A DNA stretch of 64,000 bases from an uncultured Sulfitobacter sp. (GTDB lineage Bacteria; Pseudomonadota; Alphaproteobacteria; Rhodobacterales; Rhodobacteraceae). The position numbers and the translations under genes are program-made. The number at the start of each line of letters is the position of its first letter. Position 1 is the stretch's first letter. The notes under the pieces were generated by a model that saw nothing but the letters and a program-made list of their open reading frames with translations, searched no databases and had not been told where the DNA came from. Below, in pieces: positions 34,898-45,923 of this stretch. The DNA lies in NCBI RefSeq assembly GCF_947497275.1, contig NZ_CANMFS010000009.1, positions 62,001 through 126,000 of the forward strand, in the 5' to 3' direction.

Positions 34898-35346
34898 AGG
34901 TAGGCCGTGAGGCCGAGGCAGGCCACAACGATTGCCGTGAGCAAAATGCGCAGCGACATCCACCATTGCGGCGCGAGACCCCAGGTCCAGAATGAAAAAT
35001 CGATCAGCAGCAGGCCGACGAATCCGATGATCAGGTTCAGGCTGGCGCTGACCGGCCCGTTGCCCGTCATGAAGAACGCCCAGAGCGCGGGGATGACCGA
35101 GAGCACATAGCCGGTGGCGGCTTGGTTGCTCTCTGCCTTGGTCGCAAAGCCCCAGAGCACGCCCGACATGAACGACAGGATGATCGCGCCGTAGAAAAGC
35201 TGGACGTAGGGCCCGATGAAACGCGGACCCAGAACGCTGATCCCGAAATCAGCGGCGGCGGGGCTGAGCAGCGTCAAAGCGCCCCAGACAAACGGGATCA
35301 CGCCGGCGAGGCCAAGAAGCAAGGGCGTGCGGGGGATTGGATGCAT
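34894..35346 (-). CDS. DUF3429-family membrane protein
   Basis: A 150-aa protein with five hydrophobic segments, with FYGAIILSFMSGVLWGF in the middle and FSFWTWGLAPQWWMSLR near the end. Both are typical of DUF3429. Function is unknown. The start ATG 35346 gives the family length, whereas the longer upstream frame is antisense-like. Confidence 0.85.
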   Translation of the reverse strand: MHPIPRTPLLLGLAGVIPFVWGALTLLSPAAADFGISVLGPRFIGPYVQLFYGAIILSFMSGVLWGFATKAESNQAATGYVLSVIPALWAFFMTGNGPVSASLNLIIGFVGLLLIDFSFWTWGLAPQWWMSLRILLTAIVVACLGLTAYL

Positions 35347-35372
35347 GTGGGACGGCTCCGTTAACGTGGGGG

Positions 35373-35987
35373 TCAGGCGCGTTCCAGCGCCAGCCGTCCG
35401 GCAAGTGCGGCAAAGATCGCGGCGAACGAACGCCCGAGCCATGCCATCACCTGTTCGGATCCGAGCAACCAGCGGCGCGCGGCGGCGGCGAAGATGCCGT
35501 AGAGCATGAAGACCGCGAAGGTAAGGCCCATGAAGATCGCGCCCATCAACGCCATTTCGGCAGTCGCGGTCGCGGCGTTGCCAGACAGGAACGGCGGCAG
35601 CAGCGCGAGGAAGAAGATCGAGAGTTTGGGGTTGAGGATGTTGATCAGCGCCCCGCGTCGCGCAATGATCCATCCGCTTTGCCGTGTGTCGGTGGCCGAG
35701 ACATTCAGCGCGCCGCCTTCTTTCAGGCTTTGCCATGCGAGATAGAGCAGGTAGGCGACGCCGGCCCATTTGACAGCCGTGAAGAGGACCGCGGAGGTGT
35801 GCAGCACTGCGGCCAGCCCCAGAGTGGCCGCCGCCAGATGCGGCACGATGCCGAAGGTACAGCCCACAGCCGCCCAAAGCGCTGCCTGCCGCCCCTGGCC
35901 GAGGCCAAGGGCGAGGGTGTAGATCACGCCGGTGCCCGGAGCGACGACGACGACGAGTGCCGTGATGAGAAACTGGAACGTGATCAA
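35373..35987 (-). CDS. LysE/RhtB-family exporter
   Basis: A 204-aa protein with about six membrane segments. ITALVVVVAPGTGVIYTLALG near the start and NPKLSIFFLALLPPF in the middle match LysE-type amino-acid exporters. I choose TTG 35987 (GGAG 6 bp upstream, then ITFQFLITAL), because family members begin just before this helix. ATG 36029 is the alternative. Confidence 0.82.
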   Translation of the reverse strand: MITFQFLITALVVVVAPGTGVIYTLALGLGQGRQAALWAAVGCTFGIVPHLAAATLGLAAVLHTSAVLFTAVKWAGVAYLLYLAWQSLKEGGALNVSATDTRQSGWIIARRGALINILNPKLSIFFLALLPPFLSGNAATATAEMALMGAIFMGLTFAVFMLYGIFAAAARRWLLGSEQVMAWLGRSFAAIFAALAGRLALERA

Positions 35988-36054
35988 GGCAATCTCCGCA
36001 GCGGTGCGATACCGCCAGCCTAGCCGCATCCGCGAATACTGCAAGGCGCTTGGT

Positions 36055-37005
36055 TCAGGCGGGGGTGCGCAACACGCGCGGGACCTTGAATTCGACGTTT
36101 TCGACGGCTGTTTCGACCAGTTCCTCGGACACGTCAAAGCGGGCCTTGAAAGCGTCGATGACTTCGTTGATCAACACTTCGGGTGCCGACGCGCCGGCGG
36201 TGATGCCGATGCTGCTGATGCCGCTCAGCGCGCGCCAGTCGATATCACCGGCGCGCTGGACCAGCTGCGCATAGGCGCAGCCGGCGCGCGACCCGACTTC
36301 GACGAGACGCTTGGAGTTCGAGGAATTGGGCGCACCGACGACCAGCATCGCATCGCACTTGGGGGCCATCGCCTTGACCGCTTCCTGTCGGTTTGTGGTG
36401 GCGTAGCAGATGTCTTCCTTGTGGGGCCCGATGATACCTGGAAACCGGGCCTGCAAGGCCGCGACGATGTCGGCGGTGTCGTCCACGCTGAGCGTTGTTT
36501 GCGTGACATAGGCCAGCTTGTGCGGATTACGGACCTCGATCCGGTCTACGTCCTGCGGTGTTTCGACGAGCAGCACGTCGCCTTGCGGCAGTTGCCCCAT
36601 CGTGCCGATGGTTTCGGGATGCCCTTCGTGGCCGATCATGATCATCTGCAGGCCCGCGTCGGCGTGGCGCTGGGCCTCGATGTGGACCTTGCTGACCAGC
36701 GGGCATGTCGCATCGACATAGATCATGTTGCGCGCCTGCGCCGCATTGGGGACCGATTTGGGCACGCCGTGGGCCGAGAATATCACCGGGCGGTCATCGG
36801 GGCATTCGGACAGTTCCTCGACGAACACGGCACCCTGGTCGCGCAAGCCGTCCACCACGAATTTGTTGTGCACGATCTCGTGGCGCACGTAGACGGGTGC
36901 GCCCCATTTCTCCAATGCCATCTCGACGATCTTGATCGCGCGGTCGACGCCCGCGCAAAACCCGCGCGGCGCGGCAAGATAGAGGGTGAGCGGTGGCTTG
37001 GGCAT
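36055..37005 (-). CDS. ispH: 4-hydroxy-3-methylbut-2-enyl diphosphate reductase
   Basis: A 316-aa [4Fe-4S] enzyme, the last step of the MEP isoprenoid pathway. The three cluster cysteines lie in [24 protein letters not shown] and [21 protein letters not shown] sequence. TQTTLS and [11 protein letters not shown] carry the substrate-binding Thr/Ser/Asn. It heads the minus-strand run LysE-DUF3429-methyltransferase-rnhA. Confidence 0.95.
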   Translation of the reverse strand: MPKPPLTLYLAAPRGFCAGVDRAIKIVEMALEKWGAPVYVRHEIVHNKFVVDGLRDQGAVFVEELSECPDDRPVIFSAHGVPKSVPNAAQARNMIYVDATCPLVSKVHIEAQRHADAGLQMIMIGHEGHPETIGTMGQLPQGDVLLVETPQDVDRIEVRNPHKLAYVTQTTLSVDDTADIVAALQARFPGIIGPHKEDICYATTNRQEAVKAMAPKCDAMLVVGAPNSSNSKRLVEVGSRAGCAYAQLVQRAGDIDWRALSGISSIGITAGASAPEVLINEVIDAFKARFDVSEELVETAVENVEFKVPRVLRTPA

Positions 37006-37247
37006 AGAGTTCTCCGGTGTTGGGCTACACAGGTAGGTGCGCGCGCGCGCGGCGTCCAGCCTCGAATGCGGCTATCGGCGGACGAGGGGCGGCTGCATCG
37101 GTGTCGCAGCATCGGCGCGGTAGCAGACGCAAAATTCGCGACCCCCCTAGTAGGGAGATCGGTTCGGTACGCGGTGGTAGGGCAGGTGCGGGTGCCGCGC
37201 ATACGTCAGTGTGCTTTACCGTCCCCTATTATCATGAGGCAAATGCA

Positions 37248-37270
37248 CCGGTTCGTGTAAACGAAACCGG
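37248..37270 (-). terminator. Possible terminator after the NYN gene
   Basis: CCGGTTCG and CGAAACCGG pair with one bulged A, 30 bp past the NYN stop. The T run on the minus strand is weak. The rest of the 294-bp gap to ispH holds only a short CCCTA-G-TAGGG palindrome near 37145 and presumably the ispH promoter. Confidence 0.35.
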
Positions 37271-37299
37271 GGCTCTATTTGTCAGACGGCGCGAAACCC

Positions 37300-37854
37300 T
37301 CAGTTTGTGTCAGAATCGGGTATTTCGCGAGGGGGGCGACCGACGACTTCGCGCAGGTCATTCAATTCGATGAAATTATCGGCCTGACGTCGCAAATCGT
37401 CCGAGATCATTGGGGGTTGGCTGCGAATCGTCGAGACGACGGAAACCCGGACGCCCTGCCGTTGCAGCGATTCGACGAGCGGCCGGAAATCACCATCGCC
37501 CGAGAAGATGACAATATGATCGACGTGCGGCGCAAGTTCCATCGCATCGACGGCGAGTTCGATGTCCATGTTGCCCTTCACCTTCCGGCGGCCCATGCTG
37601 TCGGTGTATTCCTTGGCCGGTTTCGTGACCATCGAAAAGCCGTTGTAGTGCAGCCAGTCGACAAGGGGCCTGATCGGCGAATACTCGTCATTCTCCAGCA
37701 GAGCGGTATAATAGAAGGCGCGCAGCAATTTGCCGCGGCGCATGAACTCCTGTCGCAGCAGCTTGTAATCTATATCGAAACCTAGCGTCTTGGCCGCAGC
37801 GTAGAGGTTTGAGCCGTCTATGAACAATGCGAGACGCTCGTCCTTGTAAAACAT
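37300..37854 (-). CDS. NYN-domain protein (LabA/DUF88 family)
   Basis: A 184-aa PIN-like nuclease-fold protein. LALFIDGSNLYAAAKTLG holds the first Asp, NMDIELAVDAMELAP the middle acidic site and IFSGDGDFRPLVE the third, so the metal site is complete. Related proteins act on RNA or in regulation; the target is unknown. It is divergent from folK. Confidence 0.9.
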   Translation of the reverse strand: MFYKDERLALFIDGSNLYAAAKTLGFDIDYKLLRQEFMRRGKLLRAFYYTALLENDEYSPIRPLVDWLHYNGFSMVTKPAKEYTDSMGRRKVKGNMDIELAVDAMELAPHVDHIVIFSGDGDFRPLVESLQRQGVRVSVVSTIRSQPPMISDDLRRQADNFIELNDLREVVGRPPREIPDSDTN

Positions 37855-37981
37855 CCGAAATCCTTTATCCGGCAGGCGGTACGAGAAATGGCGGGGCTCT
37901 CGTCAAAACCGAGAAGCGCGCCAACCGTGCAAATCTGCCATGAAGTAGTTATTTGAGCGAAACATGTAGGGGTTTAAATTC

Positions 37982-38590
37982 ATGCTGCAAGCCGGAAAGT
38001 ATCGCGAGACGGGTAGGTCTGGGCACAAGAGTCCCGATTATCAATTGATTGCGCTTGGATCTAACCTCGCGTCAGGCGCAGGATCTTCGCAACAAACGCT
38101 TGAAAAGGCTCTGGCATTGCTTGGCGGGTGCGGCGTGGCTGTGTCCGCTGTGAGTCGTTTCTACCGAACGCGCGCTTTTCCGCCGAACTCCGGCCCGGAT
38201 TTCGTAAATGCCGCTGCCGCCGTGGTATTCGCGGGGGATCCCGCAGGCTTGCTTGCGCAGTTGCACGGCGTCGAGGCGGAGCTGGGCCGCGCCCGGAAGG
38301 TGCGTTGGGGGCCACGCAGTCTCGATCTGGATCTGATCGCCTTCGGGGCGCAGGTTCTGCCCGATGCCGCAACGCACCGGAAATGGCGTGAACTCAGCCT
38401 TGCGGATCAACAGGCGCGGGCACCGGATCAGCCGATTGTACCGCATCCACGCCTGCAGGACCGCGCCTTCGTGCTGGTTCCCCTGATGGATATCGCGCCG
38501 GACTGGGTGCACCCGCTGCTTGGCAAAACCATCCGCCAGCTTTACACTGCGCTGCCCGAAAATGAGCGCGCCGAGGTGGTCGCGCTCTAA
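37982..38590 (+). CDS. folK: 2-amino-4-hydroxy-6-hydroxymethyldihydropteridine pyrophosphokinase
   Basis: A 202-aa HPPK of folate synthesis. [43 protein letters not shown] (Mg-binding Asp pair) and [15 protein letters not shown] are all present. The first 18 residues are an unusual polar extension, and a later start is possible. Next on this strand is rpoZ, after 72 bp. Confidence 0.93.
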   Translation: MLQAGKYRETGRSGHKSPDYQLIALGSNLASGAGSSQQTLEKALALLGGCGVAVSAVSRFYRTRAFPPNSGPDFVNAAAAVVFAGDPAGLLAQLHGVEAELGRARKVRWGPRSLDLDLIAFGAQVLPDAATHRKWRELSLADQQARAPDQPIVPHPRLQDRAFVLVPLMDIAPDWVHPLLGKTIRQLYTALPENERAEVVAL

Positions 38591-38662
38591 TACCTGCTTG
38601 TAAATCCGGCCGAACGGGCTTAGGTACCCTTTTCAAACAGATTTTTCTTATTGGAGCGTCCA

Positions 38663-39016
38663 ATGGCCCGCGTAACCGTCGAAGATTGTGTTGATAAAGT
38701 CCCGAATCGGTTCGAGCTGGTGATGCTAGCGGCGCACCGCGCCCGCGAAATCGCCGCCGGATCCGCCGTGACCGTCGATCGTGACAACGACAAGAATCCG
38801 GTTGTTTCATTGCGTGAGATTGCCGAGGAAACGCAGTCTGCCGATGACCTGCGCGAGCGGATGATCGAGAGCAACCAGAGCCAGATCGAGGTTGACGAGC
38901 CCGAAGAGGACGCGATGGCGCTTTTGATGGGTGCAGAGCAGGACAAGCCGGAAGAGGACAGCATGTCCGAAGAGATGCTTTTGCGGCAGCTGATGGCTGC
39001 GCAAGGGCAGGGGTGA
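38663..39016 (+). CDS. rpoZ: RNA polymerase omega subunit
   Basis: A 117-aa omega. [20 protein letters not shown] and [12 protein letters not shown] are the family core, followed by a long acidic tail ([15 protein letters not shown]). Omega forms part of a ppGpp site on RNA polymerase in proteobacteria and precedes the ppGpp enzyme gene rsh here, a classic linkage. The start is ATG 38663; TTG 38651 is an unlikely extension. GCGGGA-TCCCGC near 39022-39040 forms a small hairpin before rsh. Confidence 0.96.
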   Translation: MARVTVEDCVDKVPNRFELVMLAAHRAREIAAGSAVTVDRDNDKNPVVSLREIAEETQSADDLRERMIESNQSQIEVDEPEEDAMALLMGAEQDKPEEDSMSEEMLLRQLMAAQGQG

Positions 39017-39063
39017 AGCTGGCGGGATATCGCTTCCCGCTGTTGGGGTGATAGAGGCAGACA

Positions 39064-41217
39064 ATGGCGATCACTGCCGATGACCTCATCAAACTCGTCC
39101 GCGGATTCAACCCGAAAACCGACGCAGCATTGATCGGCAAAGCGTTCGCCTACGGCGAGCGCATGCACGAAGGGCAATTTCGCCATTCGGGCGAACCCTA
39201 CTTTACCCATCCCGTTGCAGTCGCGGCAATTCTGGCCAAGCAGCAGCTTGACGATGCGACGATCATTACCGCGCTGCTTCACGATACCATCGAAGACACG
39301 CCCGCCTCCTATGGCGAAGTGGAAAAACTGTTCGGGCACGAAGTGGCCGAGCTGGTCGATGGCGTGACGAAACTGACCAATCTTCAGCTCAATTCGACCG
39401 AGACAAAGCAGGCGGAGAATTTTCGCAAGCTGTTCATGGCAATGTCCAAGGACCTGCGGGTGATTCTGGTCAAGCTGAGCGACCGCTTGCACAACATGCG
39501 CACGATCAAGGCGATGCGCCCCGAAAAGCAGGCCCAGAAAGCGCGCGAGACGATGGACATCTTCGCGCCGCTCGCCGGGCGCATGGGGATGCAGTGGATG
39601 CGTGAAGAGCTGGAAGATCTGGCGTTTCGTGTCCTCAACTCCGAAGCGCGTGCGAGCATCATCCGGCGGTTCATCACCTTGCAGAAAGAAACCGGCGATG
39701 TGATCCAGCGGATCACCACGGACATGCGCAAGGAGTTGAAGAGGGCCGATGTCGAGGCAGAGGTTCTGGGCCGCGCCAAGAAGCCCTATTCGATCTGGCG
39801 CAAGATGGAGGAAAAGGAGCAATCCTTTTCGCGCTTGTCCGACATTTACGGATTTCGGGTGATCACCGGCAGCGAGGAAGATTGCTATCGCGCATTGGGG
39901 GCGATCCACCGGCGCTGGCGCGCGGTGCCGGGGCGGTTCAAGGATTACATCAGCCAACCGAAAACCAATGGCTACCGGTCGATCCATACGACCGTTTCGG
40001 GGCGCGACGGAAAACGGGTGGAGGTGCAGATCCGCACCCGCCAGATGCACGATGTGGCCGAAACAGGTGTTGCGGCGCACTGGTCCTACCGCGACGGGGT
40101 GAGATCCAAGAACCCCTTTGCCGTCGATCCGGCGAAATGGATCGCGCAGCTGACCGAGCAATTCGACGGCGAGGATGATCACGAGAGCTTTCTCGAGGCG
40201 GTCAAGCTGGAGATGTATACCGACAAGGTGTTCTGCTTTACCCCCAAGGGCGAGGTGATCAAGCTGCCGCGCGGGGCGACGCCGATTGATTTCGCCTATG
40301 CGATCCACACGCGGATCGGATCGGCGTGCGTAGGTGCCAAGATCGACGGATTGCGCGTGCCGCTATGGACACGGGTGAAGAACGGTCAGTCCGTCGAAAT
40401 CATCACCGCGCAGGGTCAGACGCCGCAGGCGACATGGCTTGATATCGCGACAACGGGCAAGGCCAAGACGGCCATTCGCCGCTCTCTGCGCGAGGTGGAT
40501 CGGGGCCGGTTCATCAAGCTGGGGCGCGAGCTGGCGCGCTCGGCCTTCGAGCAGGTCGGCAAGAATGCGACCGAAAAGGTGCTTGAGACCGCCGCGCGGC
40601 ACTTGCGGCTGAAAAACCGCGACCATCTGCTGGAGCAGTTGGGCAGTGCGGAGTTGACCGGGCGCGACGTGGTCGATGCGGTCTATCCCGATCTGTCCGC
40701 GGCGCCGGGCGATGTGGTGGACCGCAAGCGCGCGGTCATCGGCCTTGAGCCAGGCCAGTCGTTCGACCGCGCATCCTGTTGCGATCCCCTTCCGGGAGAG
40801 CGGATCGTCGGGATCACCTTTCGGGGCAAGGGCGTGACCATCCACGCGATTGATTGCAACCGGTTGAGCGTCTACGAAGAGCAACCCGAACGCTGGCTTG
40901 ACCTGCGCTGGCACGATGGCAGCCATCCGGCGGTTTATGGTGTGACGCTCGACATGACGATCGGGAACGATCGCGGTGTGCTGGGCCGTATCTGTACGCT
41001 GATCGGAGAGGCCGAGGCGAACATCGCCGACCTCAATTTTCTCGAACGCAAACCGGATTTCTTTCGCCTGCTGGTGCGCGCGGAGCTGCGCGACGCGGCG
41101 CAATTGCATGCCCTGATGACGACGCTCGAAGCGGAGCGCGATGTTGCCTCCATCAGCCGTCACCGCGACCCGGGACAAAGTGCTTACCCGCAGAACGAAG
41201 CGGAGGCCGCTCCTTGA
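39064..41217 (+). CDS. rsh: Bifunctional (p)ppGpp synthetase/hydrolase (RelA/SpoT)
   Basis: A 717-aa stringent-response enzyme. The hydrolase HD motif is in ALLHDTIEDTPASYG (residues 75-90). The synthetase domain spans about 210-340, with GFRVITGSEEDCYRALG and KPKTNGYRSIHTTV-like sequence. The TGS domain follows (CFTPKGEVIKLPRGATPIDFAY), and a C-terminal ACT domain ends at VASISRHRDP. It is full length, so both activities are expected. Its stop overlaps the TTG start of the DUF2062 gene. Confidence 0.96.
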   Translation: MAITADDLIKLVRGFNPKTDAALIGKAFAYGERMHEGQFRHSGEPYFTHPVAVAAILAKQQLDDATIITALLHDTIEDTPASYGEVEKLFGHEVAELVDGVTKLTNLQLNSTETKQAENFRKLFMAMSKDLRVILVKLSDRLHNMRTIKAMRPEKQAQKARETMDIFAPLAGRMGMQWMREELEDLAFRVLNSEARASIIRRFITLQKETGDVIQRITTDMRKELKRADVEAEVLGRAKKPYSIWRKMEEKEQSFSRLSDIYGFRVITGSEEDCYRALGAIHRRWRAVPGRFKDYISQPKTNGYRSIHTTVSGRDGKRVEVQIRTRQMHDVAETGVAAHWSYRDGVRSKNPFAVDPAKWIAQLTEQFDGEDDHESFLEAVKLEMYTDKVFCFTPKGEVIKLPRGATPIDFAYAIHTRIGSACVGAKIDGLRVPLWTRVKNGQSVEIITAQGQTPQATWLDIATTGKAKTAIRRSLREVDRGRFIKLGRELARSAFEQVGKNATEKVLETAARHLRLKNRDHLLEQLGSAELTGRDVVDAVYPDLSAAPGDVVDRKRAVIGLEPGQSFDRASCCDPLPGERIVGITFRGKGVTIHAIDCNRLSVYEEQPERWLDLRWHDGSHPAVYGVTLDMTIGNDRGVLGRICTLIGEAEANIADLNFLERKPDFFRLLVRAELRDAAQLHALMTTLEAERDVASISRHRDPGQSAYPQNEAEAAP

Positions 41218-41900
41218 TTTTCAAACGCCGCGATCCGAAGCCGTTTCTGCGGTCCGTGGCGGAGTTTTTATGGCCCCGGGGCGGTTGGACTCGGGCGTTC
41301 CACTACGTCAAGCACCGCATGCGCCGCCTGCCCGACAGCCCCGAGCGGATCGCGCGGGGTATCTGGGCGGGCGTGTTCACGACGTTCACGCCGTTGTTCG
41401 GTATGCATTTTGTTGTCGCAGCTTTGCTTGCGAGAGTGATGAAGGGCAACATCCTTGCGTCCCTGATGGCCACATTCGTGGGAAATCCACTGACGTTCGT
41501 CTTTATCGCGCTGGCCTCGCTGAAATCAGGGCACTGGATTCTGGGGACCGAGCTGGAGCAGGGTGAGTTGCGGGCGTTGAGCACGAAATTCTCGGACGCC
41601 GGCGTCGATCTGTGGCAGAACTTCCTGTCGATCTTTACATCGGCACAGATGGATTGGTCGGGGCTGGCAATCTTTTCGCGCGACGTATTCTATCCCTATC
41701 TGATTGGTGGAATCCTGCCGGGAATCTTCTTTGCGACGCTAAGCTATTATCTGATGGTGCCGATCCTGCGGGCCTATCAAAAGCGGCGCAAGGGTTTGAT
41801 CAAGGCGAAGTTCGAGGCACTCAAGGCGAAAACGGCTGCAAAGGCCGAAGAAAAGAAGCTGGCGTCGGCGAAAGAGAAAAAGGAAAAGGCCAATGGCTGA
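41214..41900 (+). CDS. DUF2062-family membrane protein
   Basis: A 228-aa protein with two to three membrane segments. [24 protein letters not shown] and [21 protein letters not shown] are DUF2062 hallmarks. The C-terminal 50 residues are a Lys/Ala/Glu helix. The start is TTG 41214 in a TTGA overlap with rsh, with GGAGG at a good distance. Confidence 0.87.
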   Translation: MIFKRRDPKPFLRSVAEFLWPRGGWTRAFHYVKHRMRRLPDSPERIARGIWAGVFTTFTPLFGMHFVVAALLARVMKGNILASLMATFVGNPLTFVFIALASLKSGHWILGTELEQGELRALSTKFSDAGVDLWQNFLSIFTSAQMDWSGLAIFSRDVFYPYLIGGILPGIFFATLSYYLMVPILRAYQKRRKGLIKAKFEALKAKTAAKAEEKKLASAKEKKEKANG

Positions 41901-42648
41901 GAACGGCAAACTGCGTTTGGGCGTCAACATTGATCATGTGGCAACGGTGCGCAATGCGCGTGGCGGGGCATACCCCGACCCGTTACGCGCGGCGCGGATC
42001 GCACAGGAGGCTGGTGCCGATGGCATCACGGCCCACCTGCGCGAGGACCGGCGCCACATCTCGGACGCGGACATCGATGGGCTGATGGATGTGCTGACGG
42101 TGCCCCTGAATTTCGAAATGGCGGCGACGGACGAGATGCAAAAGATCGCGCTGCGCCACAAGCCGCACGCTGTCTGCATCGTGCCGGAAAAGCGCGAGGA
42201 GCGGACAACGGAGGGCGGTCTGGAAGTGGCGCGCGAAGAGAACCGCCTTGCCCATTTCATCGCGCCCTTGCGCGATGCGGGCAGCCGCGTGTCGATCTTT
42301 ATCGCGGCCGAGCAGCGGCAAGTCGAAGCGGCGCACCGGATCGGTGCCGAGGTGATCGAGCTGCACACCGGTGCGTATTGCGACGCCCATGCCGAAGGCC
42401 GCACGCAGGAGGCCGGTGCCGAGCTGGAGCGTCTGCGCGAAATGGCGGCGTTTGCACATGGTTTAGGGCTTGAGGTTCATGCCGGGCATGGTTTGAGCTT
42501 TGACACGGTCGCGCCGGTGGCGGCGTTTCCCGAGGTGCAGGAGCTGAACATCGGGCATTTTCTGGTGGGCGAGGCGATCTTCCTTGGCCTCGCCCCTGCG
42601 ATACAGGAGATGCGGCGGTTGATGGACGGCGCGCGCAAGCAACATTGA
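41893..42648 (+). CDS. pdxJ: Pyridoxine 5'-phosphate synthase
   Basis: A 251-aa TIM-barrel enzyme that makes pyridoxine phosphate from DXP and amino-acetone phosphate. [47 protein letters not shown] and GHGLSFDTV are the active-site stretches. ATG 41893 overlaps the DUF2062 gene by 8 bp. It is followed by acpS, the same order as in E. coli. Confidence 0.96.
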   Translation: MAENGKLRLGVNIDHVATVRNARGGAYPDPLRAARIAQEAGADGITAHLREDRRHISDADIDGLMDVLTVPLNFEMAATDEMQKIALRHKPHAVCIVPEKREERTTEGGLEVAREENRLAHFIAPLRDAGSRVSIFIAAEQRQVEAAHRIGAEVIELHTGAYCDAHAEGRTQEAGAELERLREMAAFAHGLGLEVHAGHGLSFDTVAPVAAFPEVQELNIGHFLVGEAIFLGLAPAIQEMRRLMDGARKQH

Positions 42649-42670
42649 GAGATCTTATGGGCTGCATCAC

Positions 42671-43075
42671 ATGATCCTCGGCGTCGGCACGGATCTTGCG
42701 AATATCGACCGGATCGCCGGCACGCTGGAGCGGTTCGGCGACCGGTTCCGCAACCGTGTGTTTACCCCGACCGAACAGAACAAGGCGGAGCGCAGGCGCG
42801 ACGTCGCCGGCACCTATGCCAAACGCTGGGCGGCCAAGGAGGCGTGCTCCAAGGCGCTGGGCACCGGGCTGCGCATGGGCATCAGCTGGCGCGACATGGC
42901 GGTGAGCAATCTGCGCACCGGCCAGCCGGTGATGGAGGTGACGGGGTGGGCCGCAGATCGGCTTGCCAGCATGACACCCGCCGGTCACGAGGCGATCATT
43001 CACGTCACGCTGACCGACGATCACCCTTGGGCGCAGGCCTTCGTGGTGATAGAGGCGCGACCGCTCCCGCGGTGA
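42671..43075 (+). CDS. acpS: Holo-[acyl-carrier-protein] synthase
   Basis: A 134-aa phosphopantetheinyl transferase. [14 protein letters not shown] holds the Mg-binding Asp, and [16 protein letters not shown] holds the catalytic Glu and Lys. The length is normal. It activates ACP for lipid synthesis and follows pdxJ by 22 bp. Confidence 0.95.
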   Translation: MILGVGTDLANIDRIAGTLERFGDRFRNRVFTPTEQNKAERRRDVAGTYAKRWAAKEACSKALGTGLRMGISWRDMAVSNLRTGQPVMEVTGWAADRLASMTPAGHEAIIHVTLTDDHPWAQAFVVIEARPLPR

Positions 43076-43103
43076 CGCCAGGTGCGCGGGACGGCAGGCC
43101 ACC

Positions 43104-43132
43104 TTGACACTGCGCCGGACCCTGCGCATGTA
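43104..43132 (+). promoter_or_regulatory. Probable promoter for lepB-rnc-era-recO
   Basis: TTGACA (43104-43109), a 17-base spacer and CATGTA (43127-43132), with lepB starting 30 bp later. The -35 is perfect and the -10 is weak, as is common in G+C-rich alphaproteobacteria. Confidence 0.45.
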
Positions 43133-43162
43133 ACCCCAACCCAGACGAGATAGGAGCGCCCG

Positions 43163-43999
43163 ATGGCCAAGACGGAAAAACAGGGCAATGCGTTTGTCGA
43201 GACGATCAAGACAGTCGTCTACGCACTGCTGATTGCGGGCGTCTTCCGGACGCTGTTTTTCCAGCCTTTCTGGATCCCGTCCGGCTCGATGAAGCAGACT
43301 CTGTTGATCGGCGATTTCCTGTTCGTGAACAAAATGGCCTACGGTTATTCCTATGCGTCCTGCCCCAGCGTCGTGCTGCCCCGCTTTGGCATCAATCTGG
43401 ATGCAAAGAAGCTGTGCGGCGTGTTCGACGGCGACAACACGCGCCTGTTCGGCGGCGACCCTGAGCGTGGCGATGTAGTGGTATTCCGGCACCCGGTATC
43501 GGGGCGTGACTATATCAAGCGGTTGATCGGGTTGCCCGGAGACAAGGTGCAGGTCGACAACGGTATCCTGCGGATCAACGGGACCGTGGTTCCACAGGAA
43601 GCAGACGGCACCTTCGAGGAGGTGATGACGCTGCAAGGTCCACAGGGACTGCGGCCGCGCTGTGCCAACGGTGCGGTGGGCGAGGGGGGTACCTGCATCA
43701 AGGAGCGCGCGATCGAGACGCTGCCGAACGGGGCGAGCTATGCCGTGCTCAACATAGGGCCGCAGGGGTCTGACCGGACCGGCGTCTATACCGTGCCTGA
43801 AGGTCATTATTTCTTCATGGGTGACAACCGCGACAATTCTGCCGACAGCCGTTTGGCGCAGACCGCAGGGGGCGTTGGTTTCGTGCCTTACGAAAACCTC
43901 ATCGGTCGTGCGGACCGGATCGTGTTCAGCTCGGCGGGACGGTCGATGCTGTTTTTCTGGACGTGGCGCGGCGACCGCTTTTTCGAAGCGATCAAGTGA
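43163..43999 (+). CDS. lepB: Signal peptidase I
   Basis: A 278-aa inner-membrane protease. One N-terminal membrane helix (residues 18-33) precedes catalytic Ser42 in [14 protein letters not shown]. The general base is Lys119 in [12 protein letters not shown], and [11 protein letters not shown] is box E. The insertion around 63-90 with two Cys ([10 protein letters not shown]...KLCGVFDGD) is larger than in E. coli at this point. It is coupled to rnc by GTGA. Confidence 0.95.
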   Translation: MAKTEKQGNAFVETIKTVVYALLIAGVFRTLFFQPFWIPSGSMKQTLLIGDFLFVNKMAYGYSYASCPSVVLPRFGINLDAKKLCGVFDGDNTRLFGGDPERGDVVVFRHPVSGRDYIKRLIGLPGDKVQVDNGILRINGTVVPQEADGTFEEVMTLQGPQGLRPRCANGAVGEGGTCIKERAIETLPNGASYAVLNIGPQGSDRTGVYTVPEGHYFFMGDNRDNSADSRLAQTAGGVGFVPYENLIGRADRIVFSSAGRSMLFFWTWRGDRFFEAIK

Positions 44000-44682
44000 A
44001 GCTGTCGGCGGAACTCAGAGCGTTCGAGACGCGCCTCGGCTACCGCTTTGAGCGACCGGAACTCTTGAACCGGGCCGTGACCCATGCGTCGATGTCGACA
44101 CCGAATCGCGACGACAACCAGCGGCTTGAATTTCTGGGCGACCGGGTGTTGGGGCTGGTGATGGCGGAGACGTTGCTGGATCTGGATCCGAAGGCTTCGG
44201 AGGGGCAACTGGCGCCGCGCTTTAATGCGCTGGTGCGCAAGGAAGCCTGCGCGGACGTTGCCCGCGAGCTTGATATCGGCGCGGTTCTGAAACTGGGCCG
44301 GTCGGAAATGTTGTCAGGCGGTCGGCGCAAGCTGGCGCTTCTGGGCGACGCGATGGAGGCGGTGATCGCTGCGGTCTACCTCGACGGTGGCTTTGACGCG
44401 GCGCGGTCTTTGGTGCTACGGCTTTGGGGCGACCGGACGACGCAGGTGAAACAGGACGCGCGCGATGCGAAAACGGCGTTGCAGGAATGGGCCCAGGCGC
44501 GGGGGCTTGAACCGCCGAAGTACGTGCAAACCCAACGCAGCGGACCCGACCATGCACCGGTTTTCACCATCGCTGCGCGGCTGTCTACCGGCGAGGAAGC
44601 CTTTGCCACCGCTGGCGCGAAACGCGCCGCTGAACAAGACGCCGCCAAGACATTGCTGGCGCAACTGGAGCAGAAGAAATGA
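43996..44682 (+). CDS. rnc: Ribonuclease III
   Basis: A 228-aa double-stranded RNA endonuclease. The signature [34 protein letters not shown] and the C-terminal dsRNA-binding domain ([14 protein letters not shown]...[16 protein letters not shown]) are intact. The start is GTG 43996, overlapping the lepB stop. It is followed by era in an ATGA junction, the standard rnc-era pair. Confidence 0.96.
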   Translation: MKLSAELRAFETRLGYRFERPELLNRAVTHASMSTPNRDDNQRLEFLGDRVLGLVMAETLLDLDPKASEGQLAPRFNALVRKEACADVARELDIGAVLKLGRSEMLSGGRRKLALLGDAMEAVIAAVYLDGGFDAARSLVLRLWGDRTTQVKQDARDAKTALQEWAQARGLEPPKYVQTQRSGPDHAPVFTIAARLSTGEEAFATAGAKRAAEQDAAKTLLAQLEQKK

Positions 44683-45584
44683 CCAAGGCCGGATTTGTCG
44701 CCCTGATCGGTGAGCCGAACGCGGGAAAATCGACGCTGCTGAACCGGATGGTCGGCGCCAAGGTGTCGATTGTGACGCATAAGGTGCAGACCACCCGCGC
44801 GCGCATCCGGGGTGTGGCGATCGAGGGCGAGAGCCAGATTGTTTTCGTTGACACGCCGGGCCTGTTTCAGCCGCGCCGCAGGTTGGACCGCGCGATGGTG
44901 GCCGCCGCATGGGGGGGTGCGTCGGACGCGGATATCATCGTGCTGCTGGTCGAGGCACAGCGTGGCGTGACCGAGGGGGTCGAGCGTATCCTCGAAGGGC
45001 TGACGGAGATCGGCAAGGGCCGCCGGGTGGCGCTGGCGATCAACAAGATCGACCGCGTCGAAGCGCCCGTGTTGCTGGGGCTGAGCAAGGAATTGAACGA
45101 CCGGTATCCGTTCGTCGAAACCTTCATGATTTCCGCCGAGAAGGGCTATGGCGTCGACGTGCTGCGCAGTTGGATCGCCGAGGATTTGCCGGAGGGGCCG
45201 TGGCTTTATCCCGAAGACCAGATCGCGGATCTGCCGATGCGCATGATCGCGGCGGAGATGACCCGCGAAAAGCTGATCCTAAGGCTGCATCAGGAACTGC
45301 CCTATCAGCTGACGGTGGAGACGGAGAACTGGGAGGAGCGCAAGGATGGTTCGGCGCGGATTGACCAGCTGATCTATGTGATGCGGGACGGGCACAAGGG
45401 CATCGTGCTGGGCCACAAGGGCGAGACGATCAAGGCGGTGAGCAAGGCCGCGCGCGAGGAGCTCGAAGAGTTTTTGGGGCGCAAGATCCACCTGTTCATG
45501 CAGGTGAAGGTACGGCCGAACTGGCTGGAAGAGAAGGAACGCTATTCCGAGATGGGCTTGGAGTTCAAGGATGGCAACAAGTAG
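44679..45584 (+). CDS. era: GTPase Era
   Basis: A 301-aa GTPase that chaperones 16S rRNA 3' end maturation. G1 GEPNAGKST is at residues 9-17; FVDTPGLF (G3) and NKIDRV (G4) follow. The C-terminal KH domain contains [20 protein letters not shown]. Normal length, overlapping rnc by 4 bp. Confidence 0.97.
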   Translation: MTKAGFVALIGEPNAGKSTLLNRMVGAKVSIVTHKVQTTRARIRGVAIEGESQIVFVDTPGLFQPRRRLDRAMVAAAWGGASDADIIVLLVEAQRGVTEGVERILEGLTEIGKGRRVALAINKIDRVEAPVLLGLSKELNDRYPFVETFMISAEKGYGVDVLRSWIAEDLPEGPWLYPEDQIADLPMRMIAAEMTREKLILRLHQELPYQLTVETENWEERKDGSARIDQLIYVMRDGHKGIVLGHKGETIKAVSKAAREELEEFLGRKIHLFMQVKVRPNWLEEKERYSEMGLEFKDGNK

Positions 45585-45593
45585 AGCGACGCC

Positions 45594-45923
45594 ATGGCCC
45601 GTCTGACGGCACGGTTCTGGGTCGATGCCTATCTGATGCGGCTGCGGGTCTACGACATTCCCGCATTCGTTGTCGCACACGGCGACGATACCGGGGGCGC
45701 CGTGCTGGTCAAACTTGCGACATTGGATGGCAATGCGGTGTTGTTCCAAAGGTCCTTCGATCTGCAAAGCGGGAAGCGGGTCTGGGTCGAACTTGCCAAG
45801 GGGACCGAGCGCGAGGTGGATGAAGCGGTTGCGCGACAGCGCGGTTTCGACCGGGATCTGTGGGTCATCGAGGTGGAGGATCGCGCCGGGCGGCATCTGC
45901 TGGACGAGGACGGGCTGGCCTGA
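45594..45923 (+). CDS. DUF1491-family protein
   Basis: A 109-aa protein beginning [18 protein letters not shown] and ending [20 protein letters not shown]. The layout matches DUF1491, a family confined mainly to alphaproteobacteria with no known function. It sits between era and recO, coupled to recO by TGATG. Confidence 0.85.
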   Translation: MARLTARFWVDAYLMRLRVYDIPAFVVAHGDDTGGAVLVKLATLDGNAVLFQRSFDLQSGKRVWVELAKGTEREVDEAVARQRGFDRDLWVIEVEDRAGRHLLDEDGLA